From: a virus | IMG/VR virus record: IMGVR_UViG_3300044701_002494 | Location: 1 to 64,000 of that record | Direction: 5' to 3' (one strand) | DNA: 64,000 bases | Part shown: positions 30,838 to 37,714 of the stretch, piece after piece | Layout of the letters: the number at the start of each line of letters is the position of its first letter | Position numbering within the stretch: position 1 is the stretch's first letter | Translations under genes and position numbers: made by a program | Notes under the pieces: generated by a model | Database searches by the model: none | Told to the model about the DNA's origin: nothing | The model's input: the letters and a program-made list of their open reading frames with translations, nothing else

Positions 30838-31278
30838 TTAGAGATAATCCTTACGAGCATGATGCTCTGGAACTATTTTCCCAAGTACGATCCGTAAAAG
30901 TCCGTCTTCGAATACAACCTCCCTGACTTCTGTGTCGTCGGATAAAGTCCACGCTCGTTTAAAACTTCTGCTAGCCACTCCCTTGTGGATAAACGTCCTA
31001 TCCGATTCGGTATCTGCTTTTTGTCCTTCGACAAAAAGTTTTCCATACTCTGTGTATACATTTACTTCTCCTTTTTTGAATCCTGCAAGTGCAAGTTCCA
31101 GATGGGATTCAACATTATTTATTTGAATAAGATTATATGGTGGATAATTTGTTGTAGTTTCGTGAAGATTGAATAGACGATCAAAATATTCATCCATTCC
31201 AATGCTATTGCGGGTGATTCGTTCCATCAGTGCAGGAAGATCAGACGCAGTAAACCGTGATGTTGCAAGGTTAGTCAT
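30838..31278 (-). CDS. hsp20: small heat-shock protein, Hsp20/alpha-crystallin type
   Basis: An alpha-crystallin domain spans residues 50-140: VESHLELALAGFKKGEVNVY, KLFVEGQK, FIHKGVASRSFKRAWTL, and the closing GLLRIVLGKIVPE. It would hold unfolded proteins during infection. Phage hsp20 is a hallmark of T4-like cyanophages. It stands alone between two terminators. Confidence 0.92.
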   Translation of the reverse strand: MTNLATSRFTASDLPALMERITRNSIGMDEYFDRLFNLHETTTNYPPYNLIQINNVESHLELALAGFKKGEVNVYTEYGKLFVEGQKADTESDRTFIHKGVASRSFKRAWTLSDDTEVREVVFEDGLLRIVLGKIVPEHHARKDYL

Positions 31279-31337
31279 TATGGTATCTCCTTTAAAAGCG
31301 AGTTATTTTTTGTGGACCCTTAGGGCATCCGTATATA

Positions 31338-31343
31338 ATTATA
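31338..31343 (-). promoter_or_regulatory. -10 box of the hsp20 promoter
   Basis: TATAAT on the minus strand 60 nt before hsp20, shortly after the upstream terminator's T8 run. No good -35 box is seen at 17 nt, so this may be a middle-type or extended promoter. Confidence 0.45.
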
Positions 31344-31361
31344 ATACTTCTTACAAAAAAA

Positions 31362-31380
31362 AGCGGGTGTAAAACCCGCT
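31362..31380 (-). terminator. terminator after regA
   Basis: A 7-bp stem AGCGGGT/ACCCGCT is followed by T8 on the minus strand. It ends the gp45-gp44-gp62-regA operon. Confidence 0.85.
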
Positions 31381-31385
31381 CTTTA

Positions 31386-31826
31386 TCATTCGGCATCCTC
31401 TACTCTTTTTTTCTTAGATCCAATATTATATTTACTTTCAAGAATCCAATCACCCTTATCTTTATAAGCAAGAACTTTAATTTGATTCAGAGGAGCGATG
31501 TCTTGAATTTTTTTAACATCCACAATCTCAATCAGACCCCAGTCTGCAAGAAGTTGGGCAATACGATTACGACGCTGAACATCATTCACGGTCAGGTTTG
31601 CGTGTTTGCCATCTAGAGCAAACAGTTCCTTAAAGTGAACGAGATAATACCTACCTTGCTTGTGCAGAATATGGCAAGACTGATAGATTTTCTTTTCCTT
31701 TCTTGAAGCAACTCCGATACGGGTCAAAGTCTCACGAACCTTCAAAAAATCGTCGGGTTCGTTGAGAATCACTTCCACCATTTGATCGGGCGTCCACTTC
31801 ACTTCAGGTTCTTGAACGACACTCAT
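31386..31826 (-). CDS. regA: translational repressor RegA
   Basis: The 146-aa product matches RegA over its length: DDFLKVRETLTRIGVASRKE, IYQSCHILHKQGRYYLVHFK, and QRRNRIAQLLADWGLIEIVD. RegA binds early mRNAs near their start codons and blocks translation. It is next to gp62, its T4 neighbour, with an ATGA overlap. Confidence 0.93.
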   Translation of the reverse strand: MSVVQEPEVKWTPDQMVEVILNEPDDFLKVRETLTRIGVASRKEKKIYQSCHILHKQGRYYLVHFKELFALDGKHANLTVNDVQRRNRIAQLLADWGLIEIVDVKKIQDIAPLNQIKVLAYKDKGDWILESKYNIGSKKKRVEDAE

Positions 31827-32203
31827 TTTGTTCCTCCAGTTTCAAATTTCGATTTTATAAAATTAAGTTGTTCTTTTGTAAGAATCCTCAAAGCTTGTTT
31901 TGCCTTTTCATTACTATAACCATAATAACGTTTGACATAATCAAGGTCTTTGATTTTATCTTGACGGAGCCAGGGAGAATATCTCTTCTTTTTCCTCAGA
32001 CTATTTATAAAAAAGTCATATTGCATCTTTTTTGGGAGGAAATGATATTGATTCATTTCATTCGCAAACATAATACAATCAATGTGCCCAGAGAGGCAAC
32101 GATTGATAATGTAAGGTGCATATTCCTTCTCAAGTGAAGGATCTTCGTCAATCAGATGTTGCTTCGTCTGATTGATCGAGTTTAACCAGTCCTTCAATTC
32201 CAT
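31823..32203 (-). CDS. gp62: clamp loader small subunit, T4 gp62-type
   Basis: It begins MELKDWLNSINQTKQHLID and contains YAPYIINRCLSGHIDCIMFA and KDLDYVKRYYGYSNEKAKQA, typical of gp62. It forms the clamp loader with gp44 and loads gp45. The start at 32203 is chosen from the family's usual N-terminus; a start 54 nt upstream is open but would overlap the methylase more. Here gp62 is separated from gp44 by three genes. Confidence 0.88.
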   Translation of the reverse strand: MELKDWLNSINQTKQHLIDEDPSLEKEYAPYIINRCLSGHIDCIMFANEMNQYHFLPKKMQYDFFINSLRKKKRYSPWLRQDKIKDLDYVKRYYGYSNEKAKQALRILTKEQLNFIKSKFETGGTK

Positions 32204-33026
32204 AATTAAAAAGCAGTAGTTCTTTACGTTGTTTTTGCTCACGCATATATTCACCAACGGAACGCATTGTATAAGTCAGATCAAACTCAGCAGCATTCCA
32301 GTTCTTAAACCGATCCTTTACAAGTTGATCAGAATTATAACTCACTAACTGATCCATATCGTTAGAATCGCAATCAGCAGCAAACTTATCGTGATCAAAT
32401 CCTTTGTGCATTGATCCCTTGTTCCCATAGAGATTATCCTTAATATCATAAGGAGGATCGAGATACACAAAGGCACCCATATTTCCATCCAACAAATAGT
32501 CGTAGGAATAATTAGTTATACGCCAATTTTTAATTAACGCAGAATATTCAGGCAACTTTTCAATCCCACGCATTGAGAAGTTGGAGACGGATGCCTGTTG
32601 CGAAAATGAAGAACTCTCTGTGAGACCACTGAAAGAACACTTATTGACAATATAGAAAGCCACAGCACGATCAATGCTTGGCAAATTTTTGTCATTGATA
32701 TGCTCCTTTGACTTGAGAAACAATTCTTTTGCCAAATCGGGAGTATTGTTTGCTGTCTTTAATTCTACCAGTTTATCTTTAAAATCAGTACCAAACATCT
32801 GGAGTTGTTGCCAGAAATTTACCAGTGGTTCGTATAAATCATTTACCCAAATATTTAACGATGGATACTTCTTAGTGATATAAATCGCAACACTTCCTCC
32901 ACCAATAAATGGTTCACGGAATTCATCATAGTTGCGAAGATCTGGAAAGTAGGGGTCCATTTTAGTAACCGCTCTACTCTTGCCACCAGGATATCTTAAA
33001 CAGGTTTTCAGGGACTTTGTGCTCAT
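32148..33026 (-). CDS. DNA adenine N6-methyltransferase (D12/Dam class)
   Basis: The SAM motif LRYPGGKSRAV, FREPFIGGGSVAIYI and the catalytic DPPY (FVYLDPPYDIKDN) are present in the order of the D12 class. It methylates adenine in DNA; the target is possibly GATC but is not shown by the sequence. It overlaps the upstream putative nuclease gene by ATGA (33023-33026). It could protect phage DNA against host or self cleavage. Confidence 0.92.
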   Translation of the reverse strand: MSTKSLKTCLRYPGGKSRAVTKMDPYFPDLRNYDEFREPFIGGGSVAIYITKKYPSLNIWVNDLYEPLVNFWQQLQMFGTDFKDKLVELKTANNTPDLAKELFLKSKEHINDKNLPSIDRAVAFYIVNKCSFSGLTESSSFSQQASVSNFSMRGIEKLPEYSALIKNWRITNYSYDYLLDGNMGAFVYLDPPYDIKDNLYGNKGSMHKGFDHDKFAADCDSNDMDQLVSYNSDQLVKDRFKNWNAAEFDLTYTMRSVGEYMREQKQRKELLLFNYGIEGLVKLDQSDEATSD

Positions 33027-33541
33027 ACCAATTCCTCAATCAATTCATAAAGTCTAACAGAAAAATCTTGCTTCTCTGTAGGAATAACATCTTTTGCCAA
33101 GAAAGTAATATCAGAATAGTCAACTCTAAAAGAAACGGTTGCATCCTTCATTACAGTATGCTTCATACAAGCATCCCAACTACAAATTCCAACTGTATAA
33201 TTTTTAGTATCCCAAAGAAACATATAATCAAAAGTTTTTTGAGGAAGACCTAAATTCTTACCTTGAAAATTTTTTAGTGTAATTTCTTTTGTATATGGGA
33301 CAGTTTTTTGAAACAATCCATCCATTCCTTTCGACTCATAAAAAAGATTATCAGTTAAACCATAAAAATCTTTACCATTTTCTTTATCTCCAATATATTT
33401 CAATTGCCCCCCACTATACTTGGCAATGGCAATTTCCTGTACTTCTGCTCGCAAAGGGCGAGTTTGATTTCTTTTAAGTCCTTCAGTAGATTTTATTACA
33501 CCAAAAATAGAAGGAAAGTCAAATAGTTCAGGATTGATCAT
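33023..33541 (-). CDS. putative PD-(D/E)XK restriction-type endonuclease
   Basis: The 172-aa protein has KDFYGLTDNLFYESKGMDGL near residues 58-77: an Asp followed after nine residues by E-S-K, the spacing of the PD-(D/E)XK nuclease core. A later WDTKNYTVGICSWDACMKH could complete the fold. It is directly upstream of and overlaps the adenine methylase, as in type II restriction-modification operons. No family is named; the nuclease call is inference from the motif and context. Confidence 0.45.
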   Translation of the reverse strand: MINPELFDFPSIFGVIKSTEGLKRNQTRPLRAEVQEIAIAKYSGGQLKYIGDKENGKDFYGLTDNLFYESKGMDGLFQKTVPYTKEITLKNFQGKNLGLPQKTFDYMFLWDTKNYTVGICSWDACMKHTVMKDATVSFRVDYSDITFLAKDVIPTEKQDFSVRLYELIEELV

Positions 33542-33737
33542 AATTAATAGGATGATACTTCAAATATTCTCTAAAAGTGAGTTTCATTTCTTTCTGCGTC
33601 ATACCACAATGCTTTGCGGCAGCAGGAAGAGTCATTTTAGCACGAAAGAGACCTTCATTTGCCTCTTTCACATTCTGTGGTGTTGTTTTGACTGGATACT
33701 CTACCAGTAACGCCTTGTTGATTTTATATGGATTCAT
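33528..33737 (-). CDS. small helix-turn-helix-like protein, 69 aa
   Basis: The segment LPAAAKHCGMTQKEMKLTFREY looks like a helix-turn-helix. The N-terminal part is NPYKINKALLVEYPVKTTPQ. It overlaps gp44 upstream (ATGA) and the putative nuclease downstream by 14 nt. It could be a regulator of the methylase-nuclease pair or an ordinary gp44-linked cyanophage gene. Confidence 0.55.
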   Translation of the reverse strand: MNPYKINKALLVEYPVKTTPQNVKEANEGLFRAKMTLPAAAKHCGMTQKEMKLTFREYLKYHPINYDQS

Positions 33738-34678
33738 TGAAATTCACACTCACACATAATTTCAGTTAAACAGGCAAGTATATTGATTTCTTGATCTGCT
33801 ACAAATGCTGACTGATACTGATACTTAGCAAGAACAAGCACAGCAGCAGGAATGCTATTGTTTTCAAGGGCATTATAAAGAGCATCGTAAATACGACGCA
33901 GAAGTACAGTGACATCATTATCAAGATTAGATACCACCCACTTACGGACTTCAGAAAAGTTCTTTTCCCTAAGGTTTTTGATAAGTTCATTTACAGATAC
34001 ATCAGAGAAAGTTGCAAGGATACCAGAGTCAATTTTACCACCCGTAGAATACCTCTGAATTTCGTTTAGAACTCTTCGGAAATCAGGGAAATGTTTTGAT
34101 ACCAGTTCCGCAACGACTTTTTGATCATACTCAATCTTTTCCGCATCCAAGATTTGCTGGAGTCGTTTGAAGAAACTTCCTGCAAGTTGTGCTTTTTGCT
34201 TTCCCTTAATTGTGAAGTCGATGACGGCACATCGTGAGTGGAGGGGTTCGATGATCTTGTTCTTGTAGTTGCAGGTGAAGATGAATCGGCAGTTGTTATA
34301 AAATGCCTCAATATTCGCCCGTAGTAGGAGTTGAACGTCGTTGCCTGTGTTATCTGCCTCATCGATGATGATGACTTTGTGTTTAGAAGATCCCGTAAGT
34401 GAGACGGTCGAAGCGAAGTTCTTCGCTTGGTTCCGTACAGTATCCAAGAAACGTCCTTCGTCGGATCCGTTGATGACATAATAATCTGCTCCTAATTCGT
34501 TACATAGTGCCTTTGCAATTGTAGTTTTACCAATACCAGGAGGTCCAGCAAGAAGAAGGTTTGGAATCTCCCCCTTCTCCACAAACTCCTTAAATGTTTT
34601 TTTAGTTTCATCAGGAAGAATACAATCGTCAATTACTTGAGGACGGTATTTTTCCGTGAGAAGAAATTCACTTGCCAT
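33734..34678 (-). CDS. gp44: clamp loader ATPase, T4 gp44-type
   Basis: An AAA+ protein with Walker A LLLAGPPGIGKTTIAKAL, Walker B KVIIIDEADNTG and the SRC arginine-finger motif (PLHSRCAVIDF). Four copies with gp62 open and load the gp45 clamp. Confidence 0.95.
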   Translation of the reverse strand: MASEFLLTEKYRPQVIDDCILPDETKKTFKEFVEKGEIPNLLLAGPPGIGKTTIAKALCNELGADYYVINGSDEGRFLDTVRNQAKNFASTVSLTGSSKHKVIIIDEADNTGNDVQLLLRANIEAFYNNCRFIFTCNYKNKIIEPLHSRCAVIDFTIKGKQKAQLAGSFFKRLQQILDAEKIEYDQKVVAELVSKHFPDFRRVLNEIQRYSTGGKIDSGILATFSDVSVNELIKNLREKNFSEVRKWVVSNLDNDVTVLLRRIYDALYNALENNSIPAAVLVLAKYQYQSAFVADQEINILACLTEIMCECEFQ

Positions 34679-34681
34679 AAT

Positions 34682-35197
34682 TTAATTTACCCATTCTGGT
34701 TTGCGTTGTGGCATACGAAGATAGTTATCAGACACCCAAGGTTTGGATGCAATGTACCTTTTGTATGCTTCAAATGTGTCAATAGTTTTGTCAAACTTCC
34801 ACTCCTCGGGCATAGCACGAGCAAATGGAGTCACTTCTGTAATCTTACCCTTGGGAAACAAATAGTATGCATCCACAAGAGTTTTATAACAGGAGTGAGT
34901 TTTATTATACCTCAGGCAGTATTCATCGGACAAGTTTAATCCCCACTTGATTAACCAGTAGGCATTATGGATACTCTCCATTGCCCACTTGGTGCAGGGA
35001 TGATTGCGGAATGCTCCTTTGTCTGTCTTGTAGGGGGTCCCATCTGCCTTAGGGAGAGTGCCGTACCCGTGTCCCCACTTCTCTGATGCCACGATAGAGA
35101 GCATTTGGCACGTTTCAACTGGCATCTTCACTATTAATTTGTCCGGAAGTACTATTGCACTTTCTGCCGGAAATTGATTTGTCACAAAAATGTTCAT
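34682..35197 (-). CDS. conserved protein of unknown function, 171 aa
   Basis: The sequence starts MNIFVTNQFPAESAIVLPDK and has VKMPVETCQMLSIVASEKWG, FRNHPCTKWAMESIHNAYWL and EYCLRYNKTHSCY. The conserved His, Cys and Tyr-rich blocks suggest a family shared by bacteria and phages, but the reaction is not known to me. It lies between the clamp and clamp-loader genes, so a DNA-metabolism role is plausible. Confidence 0.65.
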   Translation of the reverse strand: MNIFVTNQFPAESAIVLPDKLIVKMPVETCQMLSIVASEKWGHGYGTLPKADGTPYKTDKGAFRNHPCTKWAMESIHNAYWLIKWGLNLSDEYCLRYNKTHSCYKTLVDAYYLFPKGKITEVTPFARAMPEEWKFDKTIDTFEAYKRYIASKPWVSDNYLRMPQRKPEWVN

Positions 35198-35247
35198 AAT
35201 AAAAAAATTAAAGTTTAATTCAATTATATAATAGAATACTTTGGAAA

Positions 35248-35913
35248 TTATCCAAATTGACTATCTGGTTCTAATGCAATCCAATAGCACAAATCGTGGT
35301 TCTTAGATTGGAATCGTGACAGTAGTTTTTCTGACACAACCACGTCGTAAGAACCAGGAATAATCTTGATGTTTTCTACCTTGAAGTTGAAGGTAAATTC
35401 AGAATCAGTTTCACCAACAACGATGGCATACTCATTAGAAGTATCATTCTTCTTATCACGAACCACTAGTTTGATGACACCATTCTCACCAACAGCAGAG
35501 AGGTCGGGAAGTTGATACACTGCTGCTGCCTTGACCAGTTTTTCTAGAGAAGTACTGTCCAATTGGAAGCAAACATCTTGTGAAGGAAGTTGAATGTTCT
35601 TATCGGGAGGAGAGATAATCACATTGGGGTCGGCAAAGAAATATTTTACACGACGCTTACCTTCTTTAATACTGAGATGCGATTCTTCAGTAAAGTCAAG
35701 GTCGGGGTCTTGGTGAAGACTCAGACCATTGAGAAACTGATTGAGGTCATAAATCGCAAAGTCACGAGGAAATTCTTCACTAATTTCTGCTTCAGCTAGT
35801 ATATTTTTTGCCACAGAAATGGTACGAAGACGATTACCCTGCTTTACAAGAATGGAATTGTTAATGCCAGCAAAGTTCTTGAGAAGAGCAAGAGTATTAT
35901 CAGAGAGTTTCAT
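35248..35913 (-). CDS. gp45: sliding clamp, T4 gp45-type
   Basis: The start MKLSDNTLALLKNFAGIN at 35913 matches the T4 gp45 N-terminus; earlier in-frame starts add nine residues or fewer. The rest shows the gp45 pattern (IYDLNQFLNGLSL, RVKYFFADPN, DVVVSEKLLSRFQS). It is the processivity factor and, in T4, a late-transcription co-activator with gp55. Confidence 0.93.
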   Translation of the reverse strand: MKLSDNTLALLKNFAGINNSILVKQGNRLRTISVAKNILAEAEISEEFPRDFAIYDLNQFLNGLSLHQDPDLDFTEESHLSIKEGKRRVKYFFADPNVIISPPDKNIQLPSQDVCFQLDSTSLEKLVKAAAVYQLPDLSAVGENGVIKLVVRDKKNDTSNEYAIVVGETDSEFTFNFKVENIKIIPGSYDVVVSEKLLSRFQSKNHDLCYWIALEPDSQFG

Positions 35914-35936
35914 AGTTTTATCTTGGAGTTTCATAA

Positions 35937-36290
35937 TCAACGAAATTCAGAGAGACCATTATCTTTGCGGGAATAATGTTTGTCAAAGTGAAGCAATAGC
36001 ATAGCATAGTGAATGACTTTCATCAAATCACGCTTATTACGTCCATCCTTGTCTCCATAACGAGAACCATACTTTAGGATGTTTGCTTGACAAAAACCTG
36101 CTGCCAGTTTCTTTGCTGCCATCAGATCAATTGTTTGGATATCAGCATAATCTTCTTCATCACCACAATAGTGACCGTGATAGGTGCTGGTTACATAATC
36201 CTCAACATCTTTGAGGATTTTATCTTCGTTATATTTCCAAAGATGATTTGTTGTTTCACTCATAGTAATATTAAAAGTTGTTTCAGTCAT
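35937..36290 (-). CDS. DUF3310-like nucleotide-metabolism protein
   Basis: The C-terminal 75 residues fit the DUF3310 pattern: HYCGDEEDYADIQTIDLM, FCQANILKYGSRYGDKDG, RDLMKVIHYAMLLLHF. Members are found in many phages; some are linked to nucleotide kinase activity. Two ATGs, at 36290 and 36263, are each followed by near-identical codons (Thr/Ser-Glu-Thr-Thr), so the start is uncertain. Confidence 0.65.
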   Translation of the reverse strand: MTETTFNITMSETTNHLWKYNEDKILKDVEDYVTSTYHGHYCGDEEDYADIQTIDLMAAKKLAAGFCQANILKYGSRYGDKDGRNKRDLMKVIHYAMLLLHFDKHYSRKDNGLSEFR

Positions 36291-36295
36291 AAAAA

Positions 36296-36318
36296 GAGGA
36301 GGCACTTTTTACCTCCTT
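36296..36318 (-). terminator. terminator after cobS
   Basis: GGAGG/CCTCC stem followed by a T5 run on the minus strand, directly before the DUF3310-like gene. Confidence 0.7.
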
Positions 36319-36326
36319 ATATTCTA

Positions 36327-37454
36327 TCAGTTTGCTTGCTGCTCGTCAAGGTTATAAGTTACATGTTCGCCTTCTGGCATTTGGAAATCAGCATCCACTT
36401 TATCATACAATTCGAGGAATGCTTGCTTGGTTTCATCATCAAAGCGGTTTACACACACTTGGATTGCCTTTGCCTTATCTTGGAAAATGCTATAGGCACG
36501 GATGATGTGAACCAGACGGCGGGTGCTGATGATTTCTTCAATACCACCATCATAAAATGTTTTACGAATAATATCACTCCAATCAACCAAACTCTTGCAG
36601 AAATCACGATCCTCAACACCAAGATCCAGAGCAACGCCTTCAAGGATCTTCTGCTCGGTTGCAGGGGCAGGATACTGCTGCTCAAATGTCACAGGGAAAC
36701 GCTCCAGGAACGCCTCATTGAGCACGTTGGTGCCGATGAACCTACCGTCATCAGAACCCTTACCTTTAGTGTTTGCAGTGGCAATCACGTTGAAACCTTC
36801 ATCAGGTTTTACAAACTTACCAATCTTTTTCAAGAATACACCCTTACCCTCTAGCACGGATTGTAGGCAAAGGATTTTGTTGGAGGCAAGGTCAATCTCG
36901 TCAAGGAGCAGGATTGCTCCACGCTGGAGTGCTTCGATGACTGGACCATTGTGCCAGACAGTAGCACCATCCACAAGACGGAAACCGCCGATAAGATCAT
37001 CTTCATCAGTTTCAATCGTAATGTTTACACGAATTAGTTCACGCTTAAGTTGAGCACACGCTTGCTCCACCGAGAACGTTTTACCGTTACCCGAAAGACC
37101 CGTAATGAACGTAGGGTAAAAGAGACGGGACTGAATAATTTTTTTAATATCGTTAAAGTTACCAAACTTGACGAAGGTATCATCTTTTTCGGGGATAAGA
37201 TTTTGCTCAACTGCAGGGAGAACAGAAGGTGCTTGATAAGAACGCTCAATCTCTTCAACACGTTCTTGAGTCACTTCCAGATTCCAACGCCCACGAGCGG
37301 TCTTAAAAGATTCCAAGCGACGGGTCACGGTCTGATAGTTGAGACTACGAGAAGCACAGAAACCTTTCAGGTCACCAGAAGTAATTTTAGAACCGTACAG
37401 TTCTTTGATAGATTCGATCAATTGAGCGTCGTTCACAGAAGATTTGCGAGACAT
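36327..37454 (-). CDS. cobS: CobS/MoxR-like AAA+ ATPase
   Basis: The N-terminal 90 residues are a DNA-binding-like helical region (KITSGDLKGFCASRSLNYQT). The AAA+ core has Walker A FITGLSGNGKTFSVEQAC, Walker B GAILLLDEIDLASNK, and RFIGTNVLNEAFLERFPVTF. Cyanophages call it CobS after a cobaltochelatase subunit. MoxR ATPases work on VWA-domain partners, and such a partner is encoded next to it at 37715-39865, so a chaperone or chelatase-like pair is likely. Confidence 0.88.
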   Translation of the reverse strand: MSRKSSVNDAQLIESIKELYGSKITSGDLKGFCASRSLNYQTVTRRLESFKTARGRWNLEVTQERVEEIERSYQAPSVLPAVEQNLIPEKDDTFVKFGNFNDIKKIIQSRLFYPTFITGLSGNGKTFSVEQACAQLKRELIRVNITIETDEDDLIGGFRLVDGATVWHNGPVIEALQRGAILLLDEIDLASNKILCLQSVLEGKGVFLKKIGKFVKPDEGFNVIATANTKGKGSDDGRFIGTNVLNEAFLERFPVTFEQQYPAPATEQKILEGVALDLGVEDRDFCKSLVDWSDIIRKTFYDGGIEEIISTRRLVHIIRAYSIFQDKAKAIQVCVNRFDDETKQAFLELYDKVDADFQMPEGEHVTYNLDEQQAN

Positions 37455-37486
37455 AATGTAGTTAGGTGGTTTGTTTCAACAGACTT

Positions 37487-37492
37487 ATTATA
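37487..37492 (-). promoter_or_regulatory. -10 box of the cobS promoter
   Basis: TATAAT on the minus strand directly after the T-run of the terminator at 37502-37523, 33 nt before cobS. Confidence 0.5.
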
Positions 37493-37501
37493 CACACAAA
37501 A

Positions 37502-37523
37502 AAGGGGCAACCGAGTGCCCCTT
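37502..37523 (-). terminator. terminator between the 46-aa gene and cobS
   Basis: A perfect 8-bp stem AAGGGGCA/TGCCCCTT with T6 leads into the -10 box of the cobS promoter. Confidence 0.8.
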
Positions 37524-37543
37524 GTGACGGTTTGGAAAGTGGT

Positions 37544-37684
37544 TCAGGAGGACTTTTTCTTCTTGACTACTTTTACTGGTTTTTCATCAAAAACTTTCTC
37601 AACCTTGTCTGGTTGTGGTGCTACTTGTGGGACTGGTGCTACTTCAGGTGCAGTTTCCTGAAATAAATTGGTAAATCTACTCAT
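37544..37684 (-). CDS. small Pro/Val/Lys-rich protein between the VWA protein and CobS, 46 aa
   Basis: MSRFTNLFQETAPEVAPVPQ is followed by VAPQPDKVEKVFDEKPVKVV and KKKKSS. It lies 30 nt downstream of the VWA gene, in the same transcript. Disordered composition suggests a linker or binding peptide. Function unknown. Confidence 0.55.
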   Translation of the reverse strand: MSRFTNLFQETAPEVAPVPQVAPQPDKVEKVFDEKPVKVVKKKKSS

Positions 37685-37714
37685 TAGACCTAGTATAACT
37701 CTTTGAAGTATTTA

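Noticed and set aside
33023-33541. GATC avoidance as evidence for restriction
   Set aside because: GATC sites are visible throughout the window, so avoidance cannot be claimed without counting.
34682-35197. Pyrimidine-dimer glycosylase assignment
   Set aside because: The protein lacks a convincing match to the catalytic N-terminus of endonuclease V that I could verify, so it is left unnamed.
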